Assembly: GCA_039027855.1 (NCBI GenBank) | Contig: JBCCJI010000014.1 | Coordinates: 36,713-100,712, forward strand | Source: Thermohalobaculum sp039027855 | GTDB taxonomy: Bacteria > Pseudomonadota > Alphaproteobacteria > Rhodobacterales > Rhodobacteraceae | DNA length: 64,000 bases | Reading direction: 5' to 3' | Part shown: piece after piece, positions 35,540 to 43,951 of the stretch | Layout of the letters: the number at the start of each line of letters is the position of its first letter | Numbering within the stretch: the stretch's first letter is position 1 | Position numbers and translations under genes: made by a program | Notes under the pieces: model-generated | Seen by the model: only the letters and a program-made list of their open reading frames with translations | Database searches by the model: none | Told to the model about the DNA's origin: nothing

Positions 35540-36328
35540 ATGACCCACACCCCGCGATCGCCAAGCAGCCAGGCCCTGCTTCACCGCGACACCGCACAGG
35601 CGCGGATGGTGCCAGGCCTCTCGATGCTGGCGCGCGGGCGGGTGCACGAGGCGACGGGTCCCGGGCGGCGCAGTTTTGCGGCGGCACTGGCCGGCGAGGC
35701 CGTGCTGGAGGCAGGAAGCGGGCGCAGCAGCACGGCGGTGCTCTGGATCATCGAGGCGCGCGAGGGTGAGATACTGTGCCCAGCAGGCCTCGCGCCGCTG
35801 CTCGATCCCGCAAGACTGCTGATCGCGCGGCCGACGGGGATGCTGGCGGTGCTGCAGGTGGCGGAGGAGGCGCTCCGCTCGAGCGCAGTGGCGATGGTGA
35901 TCGCCGAGCTTGACGCAGCGCCCGATCTCACCGCCAGCCGACGGTTGCAGCTTGCGGCGGGCACCGGGGCCGGGCGCGGCCTCTGCCTCGTGCCGGAAGG
36001 GCGGCTCGCGACCAACGCTTCCGAGACGCGCTGGCACTGCAGCCCGGTGAACCCGTCCGCGCCGCCTTCCGGAGCCGAGGCCACCGGCCAATCCGCAGCA
36101 CGCGGCCCCACGCCCGTTCAACCCATCGGCGCCCTGCAGCACTGGGAACTGGTGAAGAACAAGCGCGGCCCGCTCGCCGCCTGGCAGGTGATGCTGGGCG
36201 GTGTCTGGCCAGGGCGTTCGCTGAGCCAGCCAGCACCGGTGGCGACATCCTCCGCGAGAGAGCAACAAGGGGCGCAGGGGGCGATCACCGCCGCGGCCGA
36301 GACCACACCACTCCGCGCCGGTGCGTGA
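35540..36328 (+). CDS. imuA: SOS mutagenesis protein ImuA
   Basis: A 262-residue RecA/SulA-like accessory protein of the ImuA-ImuB-DnaE2 mutasome, required for damage-induced mutagenesis in bacteria lacking Pol V. The RecA-like core spans about residues 25-170, without a clear Walker A, as usual for ImuA. The segment LQHWELVKNKRGPLAAWQVML is the conserved ImuA end; a further 40 Ala/Ser-rich residues follow. It is first in the cassette, directly behind a LexA box, and is nine bases from imuB. Confidence 0.85.
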   Translation: MTHTPRSPSSQALLHRDTAQARMVPGLSMLARGRVHEATGPGRRSFAAALAGEAVLEAGSGRSSTAVLWIIEAREGEILCPAGLAPLLDPARLLIARPTGMLAVLQVAEEALRSSAVAMVIAELDAAPDLTASRRLQLAAGTGAGRGLCLVPEGRLATNASETRWHCSPVNPSAPPSGAEATGQSAARGPTPVQPIGALQHWELVKNKRGPLAAWQVMLGGVWPGRSLSQPAPVATSSAREQQGAQGAITAAAETTPLRAGA

Positions 36329-36337
36329 GGCTGGCCG

Positions 36338-38482
36338 ATGGAGCGACTTGGGGCGCGCGCCGGGAGACAGGCTGAGAAGCGTGCCCGCGCAGCTGCACTG
36401 GACAGCGCGCCGGACAGCGCGCCGCCGCTGCAACAGCGCCGCACCGCCCTGCCCGACCCCGCCGGTCGCGCCATCTGGCCCCGCATGGCCAAGCGACAAC
36501 CCCATACCGGCATCCAGAACCGCACCGAGCCCGCAACCCCGCCCAAAGCGAAAGCGATGCCGCGCCGCCTGATCGTCGCAGCCCTGCCCTATCTCGCTGC
36601 GGAACATGCGCTGCGGCGCGAGGGGTTGACCGGGCTCGTCGAGCCCTTCGCGCTGATCGAGGCGCAGGGCAGCGCACGCCGCGTTGTTTCGACCAATGCC
36701 CGCGCTGCGGAGCTGGGGCTGATGGCTGGCATTGGGCTAGCCGATGCGCGGGCGCTGGTGCCGGGTCTCGTCACCCGCACTGCGGCGCCCGAGCGGCTGA
36801 GGGTATTTTGGCGCGCGCTGGAGCGCTGGGCGGGGCGGTTCTCACCCATCGTGGGGCGCGATCGCGGCCTCACCCCCATGCCCCGCCTGCAGGCCGGGAG
36901 CGCGCAGACCACCCCGCGGCCCACCCCGCGACCAGGGGACAGCCGGCGGGCGCGCGCGCCAAAGCCCAACGCCGCGGCTGGCCCCGAGGGTGGCGCGCTG
37001 GTGATCGACGCGAGCGGTGCCGCGCATCTCTTCGGCGGCGAGGCCGCGATGGTCACGGCGGTGGTCGACGGTCTGGCCGAGCTTGGCCTCACCGCCCGCG
37101 CCGCCATGGCCGATACCCGCGGCGCCGCCTGGGCGGTCGCGCATTTCACCGATGATGCAGTGCGCGTAGTCCCCCCGGGCGCGACACGGCGCGCGCTCGA
37201 GACGCTACCGCCGCGGGCGCTCCGCCTCGATGCCAAGACGGTGGAGGGGCTGGAGGCGGTCGGCCTCACCCGGCTGGGCGATATGGCGGGCCTGCCCCGC
37301 GGCCAGCTTGCCCGCCGTTTCGGGCTGGAGACCGTGCGGCGGCTGGACCAGGCGCTGGGGCTGGAGCCGGAGCCCGTGGCGCCGGCACGCGCCGCACCGC
37401 ATTTCGCGACCCGGCTGACGCTGGCCGAGCCCATCGGCCTGACCTCTGACGTGACCGCCGGGCTCGAGCGGCTGCTGGAGAGCCTCTGCGCCCGGCTGGA
37501 GGCGGCCGAGCAAGGGGCGCGGGCGCTCAGGCTGAGCGTTCGCCGGGTCGACGGGGCGGATCAGTCAGTGGCGATCACCCTTGCGCGGCCGATGCGCGAC
37601 CCGATGCGCCTGCGCGCGCTCTTCGCCCCCAAGATCGACGAGTTGGACGCGGGTTTCGGCATCGACGCGCTGCGCCTGGCTGCGACCGCGACAGAGCCGA
37701 TGGCACCAGTCCAGTCCAGTGGACAGGCCGTTGGAGGGGCCCGTGTGCAGGCCAGTGTGCAGGCCCGTATGCAGGCCGATGGCGGCTCGGCCGGACAGGC
37801 CGTCGGCCCATCGGGCGGCAGGGCGCGCGCCGTGGCGGGGGCCAGCGCCCCCTCGGCCGCCCATGCCGAGGCGGGCGAGAGCGCACGGCTTGCCGACCTG
37901 ATGAGCCGGATCGGCAACCGCATCGGCTTCGAGAACCTGCAGCGCCTTGTGCCGGCCGAGAGCCATATCCCCGAGCGCGCCTTCTCCATCGCCGCTGCGG
38001 GCTTCAGCGAACCCGGCGACTGGCGCGCGGCCGGGGCGGTGGCGACCCCCGCCTTGGCGACACCGGCCGTCGGGACCGGCCTGCCCCGCCCCCTGGTCCT
38101 GTTCGCACCAGAGCCGGTGCTCCAGGCCCCAGGGCCCGAGGCGATCACACCCCGCGCCGCCGAACCCGGCTGGCCCCCCGATGCGGCGGGCCCCACCCGA
38201 TCAACGACCGGATCGCAGGCCGGATCATTGGCGCCATCACCCGCGGGTGGGCTGCAGGTCCCGCCACCAAAGCGCTTTCGCTGGCGCGGCCGGGTCCTGC
38301 GTCTCGCCTGCGCCGAAGGGCCGGAACGGATCGCCCCGGAATGGTGGTGGGACGACCCGGCCTGGCGGAGCGGCCCGCGCGACTACTGGCGCGTCGCCTG
38401 CCACGAGGGCCCGCGGCTTTGGCTGTTCCATACCCCCGCAGCGCCCCTGCCCGCCTGGTCGGTCCATGGCATCTTCGCCTAA
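36338..38482 (+). CDS. imuB: Y-family polymerase-like mutasome protein ImuB
   Basis: A 714-residue catalytically inactive Y-family homologue that links ImuA, DnaE2 and the beta clamp. The conserved region begins at about residue 74 (MPRRLIVAALPYLAAEHAL); the first 73 residues are low complexity, so ATG at 36557 is a real alternative start. LVIDASGAAHLFGGE replaces the metal-binding acidic motifs of active polymerases, as expected. Helix-hairpin-helix (VGLTRLGDMAGLPRGQLARRFG) and little-finger regions follow. Two inserts are unusual: a Pro/Arg-rich stretch (about 180-215) and a Gly/Gln-rich repeat (VQASVQARMQADG, about 468-485). Confidence 0.87.
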   Translation: MERLGARAGRQAEKRARAAALDSAPDSAPPLQQRRTALPDPAGRAIWPRMAKRQPHTGIQNRTEPATPPKAKAMPRRLIVAALPYLAAEHALRREGLTGLVEPFALIEAQGSARRVVSTNARAAELGLMAGIGLADARALVPGLVTRTAAPERLRVFWRALERWAGRFSPIVGRDRGLTPMPRLQAGSAQTTPRPTPRPGDSRRARAPKPNAAAGPEGGALVIDASGAAHLFGGEAAMVTAVVDGLAELGLTARAAMADTRGAAWAVAHFTDDAVRVVPPGATRRALETLPPRALRLDAKTVEGLEAVGLTRLGDMAGLPRGQLARRFGLETVRRLDQALGLEPEPVAPARAAPHFATRLTLAEPIGLTSDVTAGLERLLESLCARLEAAEQGARALRLSVRRVDGADQSVAITLARPMRDPMRLRALFAPKIDELDAGFGIDALRLAATATEPMAPVQSSGQAVGGARVQASVQARMQADGGSAGQAVGPSGGRARAVAGASAPSAAHAEAGESARLADLMSRIGNRIGFENLQRLVPAESHIPERAFSIAAAGFSEPGDWRAAGAVATPALATPAVGTGLPRPLVLFAPEPVLQAPGPEAITPRAAEPGWPPDAAGPTRSTTGSQAGSLAPSPAGGLQVPPPKRFRWRGRVLRLACAEGPERIAPEWWWDDPAWRSGPRDYWRVACHEGPRLWLFHTPAAPLPAWSVHGIFA

Positions 38483-38527
38483 GACGCGATACTCTGGCTC
38501 CAAGACATTGAGCGGCAGGCGATTTCG

Positions 38528-40825
38528 ATGGCGAAGGACGATCAGCAGCCTCCCACTCCGACAACTGCGCCCGGTCGGGACCCGGCCGATCCCTTCGCTC
38601 ACCCGGCCGCGCCGGGCGCCGTCCGTGCCAACGCCGAATCCCCGGCGACTGGCGCGACCGGCGCCACGCCGATGGCCCGCCAGCCAGAGACAGCGCCCGA
38701 ACCGGCCGAGACGCGGGAGCACGAGCAGACCGAGACGGACGCGGCTGCCGTCGCGCAGATCCGCGAGATCAGCCAGAACGCCCGCACCACTTGGTTCGGC
38801 CTGCTCGCCCTGCTGGCCTTCGTCGGCGTCACCCTGATGGCGCATGAGGACGCCAACTTCTTCGCCCGCGGTGTCGAGACCCAGCTGCCGCTCGTCGGCA
38901 TCGAGGTTCCCACCGTCGCCTTCTTCATCGGCGCGCCGGTGCTGCTGGCCGCAGTCTATGCCTATCTCCACCTCTACCTCGTCTCGCTGTGGGAGGCGCT
39001 GGCCACCGCCCCCGCGCGGCCGGGCGGCGCGGCGCTGATCGACCGGATCTATCCCTGGCTCCTCTCCCAATCCGCCGTGCGCCTGCGCTGGCGCGCCCGC
39101 ACGCGCCGGATCGAGGGCGACGAGGGCTCGGCCCGCCATACCGCGATGGACAAGGTGACGGGCGCAGTGGCGGTGTTCATCACCTGGGTGCTGGGCCTCC
39201 TCGCACTCGGCCGCCTCTGGACCGAGAGCTGGGCGCTGCACAATCCCTGGCTGGCGCTCTGGACCGGCGCCTGCCTGCTGTTCGCGGGCTGGGTGGGCGT
39301 CCGCGGCGCCCTGCTCGCCTGGCGCGTGCTCACGGTGGAGGCACCGCCCAGCGACCGCTCGGCCCATGTCACACCCGCCTGGATGCCGCTGACCACGACA
39401 CTCAGCGCCGTGATCATCGCCCACCTCTCCTGGCAGTCGACCCATGGCGGCCTCTACGAGTTTCGCGGCGGCCAGCTGATTTCGATGCCGGCCGAGCGCA
39501 GCCCGTTCACGAGGCCTGCCAACATGCGCGAAGCCCGCCTGATCCCCCGCCCCGAGGGCTGGCAGCCCTACGATGTCTGGTTCGAGACCTTCGAGGCCGC
39601 ATGGCGCGAGCGGAACGCGCTGCCCGCCGAGAGCGAGATGCCCGTGCGCCGCCTCCGTGATTTCTGGGGCGACGCCAAGACGGCATGGCAACGCCACCTC
39701 ACAAACATCGAAGGCCCCTCCCTCTCCCGCGCCGATCTCCGGGAGGCCGATCTGACAAGGGCCTTCCTACCCGCTGCCGATCTCCGCGGCGCCAGCCTCG
39801 ACGGGGCAGATCTGACCGAAGCCCGCCTCCCCGGCGCCCGCCTTGATCCGGCTGATCCGTCCAACGATCAGGGCGACGAGATCCGATCAACACTGCGCGG
39901 CGCGATCCTCGACCGGGCGCAGATGCAGGGGGCCGACCTCAGCGAGGCACAGATGCACGGGGCCTACCTCGGCATGGCGCAGATGCAGGGGGCCAACCTA
40001 TCCAATGCGCAGATGCAAGGGGCCGACCTCCGCTTGGCACAGATGCAAGGGGCGAACCTCCGCGGGGCGGAGATGCAGGGGGCGAACCTCCGCGTGGCGC
40101 AGATGCAGGGGGCCAACCTCGTCGCGGCGCAGATGCAGGGGGCCAACCTCCGCGAGGCGCAGATGCAGGGGGCCAGCCTCTTCGGGACGGAGATGCAGGG
40201 GGCCGGCCTCTTCGGGACGGAGATGCAGGGGGCCTACCTCTTACAGGCGCAGATGCAGGGGGCCGACCTCCGCTGGGCGCAGATGCAGGGGGCCAGCCTT
40301 ATAAGAGCAGTCATGGTTGGCGCGTCTTGCCCGGCGGCCACTCTCCGAGGCGCCGCCGGGCGAAACGCGGCTTTGCTCTGCACCGGGTTGTCGGCGGGCG
40401 CGCTTGCCTTCGTCACCGGCAACAGCGGCACTCGGCTACCGGCTGGCCTGGCCATCGAGAGCTGCCTGCTGCCGGGCCCCATGCCCGAGGATATCGCAGC
40501 CGCTCGCGCGCAACGGCCCGGTGACGCTTCAATAACCGAGTTCAACCGGCAGTTCGGCCGTCTTGGCCGGGAATCCTTCGCGTCGCTCGTCACCTGTCAC
40601 CGTGACGCCGAGGACGTGCTCCAGCAATTCCCGCACACCATCCACGGCACATGGACCGCGCAGGATGACGGCAGTTGGCGCGACACAGTTACCGGCGATG
40701 TCTATGCCGAGGTCGCGGAACACGACTGGCGGCTCCTCCAGGCGCATACCGTCGACTGGCCACCGGCGCGGGAGGGCATCGTCGTGCCCTCGGTGCCCGC
40801 GCCGGCCGCCGATCGCCCCCAATAG
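38528..40825 (+). CDS. Membrane-anchored pentapeptide-repeat protein
   Basis: A 765-residue protein. Residues 1-85 are Pro/Ala-rich; 88-310 hold about five membrane helices; 345-400 form a soluble linker; 408-440 contain ordinary pentapeptides (SLSRADLREADL); 464-593 are thirteen 10-residue units of consensus AQMQGANLRx, each two pentapeptides; the remaining 170 residues are a separate C-terminal domain with cysteines. Pentapeptide repeats fold as a right-handed beta helix; some such proteins mimic DNA and bind gyrase, others scaffold membranes. It sits between imuB and dnaE2 (gaps 45 and 60 bases), which is not a standard position. Function unknown. Confidence 0.85.
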   Translation: MAKDDQQPPTPTTAPGRDPADPFAHPAAPGAVRANAESPATGATGATPMARQPETAPEPAETREHEQTETDAAAVAQIREISQNARTTWFGLLALLAFVGVTLMAHEDANFFARGVETQLPLVGIEVPTVAFFIGAPVLLAAVYAYLHLYLVSLWEALATAPARPGGAALIDRIYPWLLSQSAVRLRWRARTRRIEGDEGSARHTAMDKVTGAVAVFITWVLGLLALGRLWTESWALHNPWLALWTGACLLFAGWVGVRGALLAWRVLTVEAPPSDRSAHVTPAWMPLTTTLSAVIIAHLSWQSTHGGLYEFRGGQLISMPAERSPFTRPANMREARLIPRPEGWQPYDVWFETFEAAWRERNALPAESEMPVRRLRDFWGDAKTAWQRHLTNIEGPSLSRADLREADLTRAFLPAADLRGASLDGADLTEARLPGARLDPADPSNDQGDEIRSTLRGAILDRAQMQGADLSEAQMHGAYLGMAQMQGANLSNAQMQGADLRLAQMQGANLRGAEMQGANLRVAQMQGANLVAAQMQGANLREAQMQGASLFGTEMQGAGLFGTEMQGAYLLQAQMQGADLRWAQMQGASLIRAVMVGASCPAATLRGAAGRNAALLCTGLSAGALAFVTGNSGTRLPAGLAIESCLLPGPMPEDIAAARAQRPGDASITEFNRQFGRLGRESFASLVTCHRDAEDVLQQFPHTIHGTWTAQDDGSWRDTVTGDVYAEVAEHDWRLLQAHTVDWPPAREGIVVPSVPAPAADRPQ
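39917..40306 (+). repeat. Thirteen tandem 30-bp repeats inside the pentapeptide gene
   Basis: Each unit encodes ten residues and carries the almost invariant core CAGATGCAGGGGGCC; the variable bases fall mostly in the six that follow. The near identity at DNA level, including third positions, suggests recent expansion by unequal recombination or slippage. Confidence 0.9.
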
Positions 40826-40870
40826 CGAGACGGCCGCGACGATCCTGCGCTTGCTCGACACGGCTCAAAA

Positions 40871-40885
40871 GAACATTTATCGAAC
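40871..40885. promoter_or_regulatory. LexA (SOS) box abutting the dnaE2 start codon
   Basis: GAAC-N7-GAAC (40871-40874 and 40882-40885), exact match to the alphaproteobacterial operator, ending one base before the ATG at 40886. A second, internal SOS promoter for dnaE2 is implied. Confidence 0.8.
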
Positions 40886-43800
40886 ATGGCTGTTGAGCTC
40901 GCCGCCACGACCAATTTCACCTTCCTCACCGGGGCCTCCCACCCCGAGGAGATGGTGGAGCGTGCCGCCGAGCTTGGCCTCGACGCCATCGCCATCGCCG
41001 ACCGGATGAGCCTTGCGGGCGTGGTGCGCGCCCATGTGCGCCTGAAGGAGATCGCGCGCGAGGAGGTTGCGCGGAAGGCCCCCAACATCACCGGGCGCGA
41101 CGTGGTCGACCACGCCAAACGCATCCGCGCACTCAGCCGGACCGACCCGTCCTCGCGGCTGGAGGAGCCGCTGCCCGAGGGGCTGGAACAGGCACCCGAG
41201 AGCTATCGGAGCCTGCCGAAGCTGATCATCGGCAGCCGCCTCGCCTTTACCGACAGCGCGGTCGAGGTGGTGGCGCTGGCGCCCGACCGGGCGGCCTATG
41301 CCGGGCTCTCGCGCCTCCTGACGCTCGGCAAGCGGCGCGCGGCCAAGGGGGAATGCCATCTGCAGATCGCCGATCTGGAGGCAGAGGACACCCCCTGGCA
41401 TCGCCGGCTGATCGGGCTGATCGTCCTGCCCGACCCGCTTGCCCCGCTCGACCCCGATCGGGCGGGCACCGAGGCGCCGGCCCCGCGCGGGCCACGGGCT
41501 GGGGCGCCCGCCGCCGGCGCCGGTGCGATCCTGTCAGACGCCGCGCGGCTTGCGCGCCGGTTTGGCCGGGCAGCGGTGCTGGCAGCGCCCCGCTATGACG
41601 GGCGCGACGATGCCCGCTTTGCCGCGCTGGCCGCCATGGCCGCACGGCTCGGCCTGCCGCTCGCCGCCAGCGCCGAGCCGATGATGCACCGGGGCGCGCG
41701 CCGCCGCCTCGCCGATATCCTGACCTGCATCCGCGAGCGGCTGACCGTCGACACCTTGGGCACTCGCGCCCTGCCCAATGCCGAGCGGCACCTGCGCAGC
41801 CCCGAGACACTCGCCCGGCTGTTCGCCGACCATCCGGCCGCGCTGATCGAAGCGGCTGAGATCGCCGCCGCCTCCAGCTTCAGCCTGGACGAGCTGGCCT
41901 ACGAATACCCCGACGAGATCGTGGCAGGCGAGGATCCGCAGACCCGGCTTGAACGGCTGGCAGCCGAGGGGCTCGCCTGGCGCTATCCCGACGGCGTGCC
42001 GGACCTCGCGCAGAGCCTCGTCGACCGCGAGCTCACGCTCATCGGCAAGCTTGGCTATGCGCCCTATTTCCTGACCGTCCGCGATATCGTGGCCTTTGCG
42101 CGATCGCGCGGCATCCTGGTGCAGGGCCGCGGCTCAGCGGCGAACTCGGCCACCTGCTACGCGCTCGGCATCACCGAGATCGGGCCCGAGCGGATCACCA
42201 TGGTGTTCGAGCGGTTCGTCAGCGAGGCGCGCAACGAGCCGCCCGATATCGACGTCGATTTCGAGCATGAGCGCCGCGAGGAGGTGATCCAGCACATCTA
42301 CGAGACCTATGGCCGCGAACGCGCCGGCCTGACGGCGACGGTCATCCATTTCCGCTCCCGCGCCGCGATCCGCGAGGTCGGCCGCGCGATGGGGCTGAGC
42401 GAAGACGTCACCTCGGCGCTATCCGGTCAGATCTGGCACTGGTCGCGCGAGGCGATCCACGGCGAGCGGTTGCGCGAGATCGGCCTCGACCCGGCCGACC
42501 GGCGGCTGATGCAGACGCTGGCGCTGGTCGAGCAGATCATCGGCTTTCCCCGCCATCTCAGCCAGCATGTGGGCGGCTTCGTCATCACCGCGGGCCGGCT
42601 CGATGAGCTTTGCCCCATCGAGAACGCGGCGATGGAGGAGCGCACCGTCATCGAGTGGGACAAGGACGATATCGACGCGCTGGGTATCCTGAAGGTCGAT
42701 ATCCTGTCGCTCGGCATGCTGACCTGCATCCGCAAGGCCTTCGACCTGATCGCCGACCATAGCGGCACGCGCTACGTGCTCGACACCATCCCGCGCGAGG
42801 ATCCGGCGGTCTATGACATGCTCTGCGCGGCCGACAGCCTGGGTGTCTTCCAGGTGGAATCACGCGCGCAGATGAACTTCCTGCCGCGCATGCGCCCGCG
42901 CACCTTCTACGACCTGGTGATCGAGGTCGCGATCGTGCGCCCAGGCCCGATCCAGGGCGATATGGTCCACCCCTATATCCGCCGCCGCTCGGGCGAGGAG
43001 CCGGTGTCGTTTCCCTCCGAGGAACTGGGCGAGGTGCTGGGCAAGACGCTCGGCGTGCCGCTGTTTCAGGAACAGGCCATGCGCATCGCCATCGTCGCGG
43101 CCGGTTTCACGCCGGACGAGGCCGACCGGCTGCGCCGCGCCCTTGCCACCTTCCGCCGCTCGGGCACGATCCACACCTTTCGAGAGCGGTTCATCGAGGG
43201 GATGCTGGCCCGCGGCTATGAGACCGAGTTTGCCGAGCGCTGTTTCGCCCAGATCGAGGGGTTTGGCGAATACGGCTTCCCCGAGAGCCACGCGGCCTCC
43301 TTCGCGCTGCTGGTCTATGCCTCGGCCTGGCTGAAGCGCCACCACGCCGCGGCCTTCGCCTGCGCGCTGCTGAACAGCCAGCCGATGGGCTTCTACGCCC
43401 CGGCGCAGATCGTGCGCGATGCGCGCGAGCACGGCGTCGAGGTGCGCCCGGTCTCGGTGAATGACAGCTATTGGGATTGCACGCTGGAACGCGCCCCATC
43501 CTCGGCCGGCGGGCTGGCGCTCCGCCTCGGCTTTCGCATGGTCAAGGGGCTGAAGGAGGAGGACGGGCAGTGGATCGCGGCCGCCCGCGGCAACGGCTAC
43601 CCGGATGTGGAGAGCCTGTGGCGCCGCGCGGGCATCGGGCGTGCGCAGATCAGCGTGCTGGCCAGGGCCGATGCCTTCGCCGCCGGCGGGGTCACAGCAC
43701 CCTCCCGCGATGATGACGACGGCCCCCGCACCATCCCGCGACGCGAGGCGCTTTGGCAGGCGCGCGCGCTCTCGGGCGACCGACCCCTGCCGCTGTTCGC

Positions 43801-43945
43801 CGAGGGCGAGGGCCGGCGCGAGGGCGCCGTGCGCCTGCCCGAGGCCAGCCTCGGCGAGGAAGTGGTCGACGATTACCGCACGCTCCGCCTCAGCCTGCGT
43901 GCCCACCCCGTGGCGCTGCTCCGCGACCGGCTGATGGAGGAGTGA
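40886..43945 (+). CDS. dnaE2: Error-prone DNA polymerase DnaE2, N-terminal and catalytic part (OB domain missing)
   Basis: A 1019-residue C-family polymerase alpha homologue used in SOS mutagenesis. It starts normally (TTNFTFLTGASHPEEMVERA), has the PHP domain, the catalytic PPDIDVDFEHERR with Asp454, Asp456 and Asp458, fingers, and the helix-hairpin-helix region, but stops after LRLSLRAHPVALLRDRLMEE. Intact DnaE2 proteins continue from here into an OB-fold of about 100-150 residues. That part is found as a separate gene at 46262-46828. There is no Shine-Dalgarno sequence before the ATG because a LexA box occupies the position. Confidence 0.92.
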   Translation: MAVELAATTNFTFLTGASHPEEMVERAAELGLDAIAIADRMSLAGVVRAHVRLKEIAREEVARKAPNITGRDVVDHAKRIRALSRTDPSSRLEEPLPEGLEQAPESYRSLPKLIIGSRLAFTDSAVEVVALAPDRAAYAGLSRLLTLGKRRAAKGECHLQIADLEAEDTPWHRRLIGLIVLPDPLAPLDPDRAGTEAPAPRGPRAGAPAAGAGAILSDAARLARRFGRAAVLAAPRYDGRDDARFAALAAMAARLGLPLAASAEPMMHRGARRRLADILTCIRERLTVDTLGTRALPNAERHLRSPETLARLFADHPAALIEAAEIAAASSFSLDELAYEYPDEIVAGEDPQTRLERLAAEGLAWRYPDGVPDLAQSLVDRELTLIGKLGYAPYFLTVRDIVAFARSRGILVQGRGSAANSATCYALGITEIGPERITMVFERFVSEARNEPPDIDVDFEHERREEVIQHIYETYGRERAGLTATVIHFRSRAAIREVGRAMGLSEDVTSALSGQIWHWSREAIHGERLREIGLDPADRRLMQTLALVEQIIGFPRHLSQHVGGFVITAGRLDELCPIENAAMEERTVIEWDKDDIDALGILKVDILSLGMLTCIRKAFDLIADHSGTRYVLDTIPREDPAVYDMLCAADSLGVFQVESRAQMNFLPRMRPRTFYDLVIEVAIVRPGPIQGDMVHPYIRRRSGEEPVSFPSEELGEVLGKTLGVPLFQEQAMRIAIVAAGFTPDEADRLRRALATFRRSGTIHTFRERFIEGMLARGYETEFAERCFAQIEGFGEYGFPESHAASFALLVYASAWLKRHHAAAFACALLNSQPMGFYAPAQIVRDAREHGVEVRPVSVNDSYWDCTLERAPSSAGGLALRLGFRMVKGLKEEDGQWIAAARGNGYPDVESLWRRAGIGRAQISVLARADAFAAGGVTAPSRDDDDGPRTIPRREALWQARALSGDRPLPLFAEGEGRREGAVRLPEASLGEEVVDDYRTLRLSLRAHPVALLRDRLMEE

Positions 43946-43951
43946 GCCGTG

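Noticed and set aside
38237..39697. A 486-codon minus-strand frame across imuB and the pentapeptide gene
   Set aside because: It crosses two real genes and has no recognisable domain; typical of high-GC antisense frames.
39917..40306. Regular 30-bp repeats that might suggest a CRISPR array
   Set aside because: There are no unique spacers of constant length, the repeats are contiguous, and they encode pentapeptides in frame.
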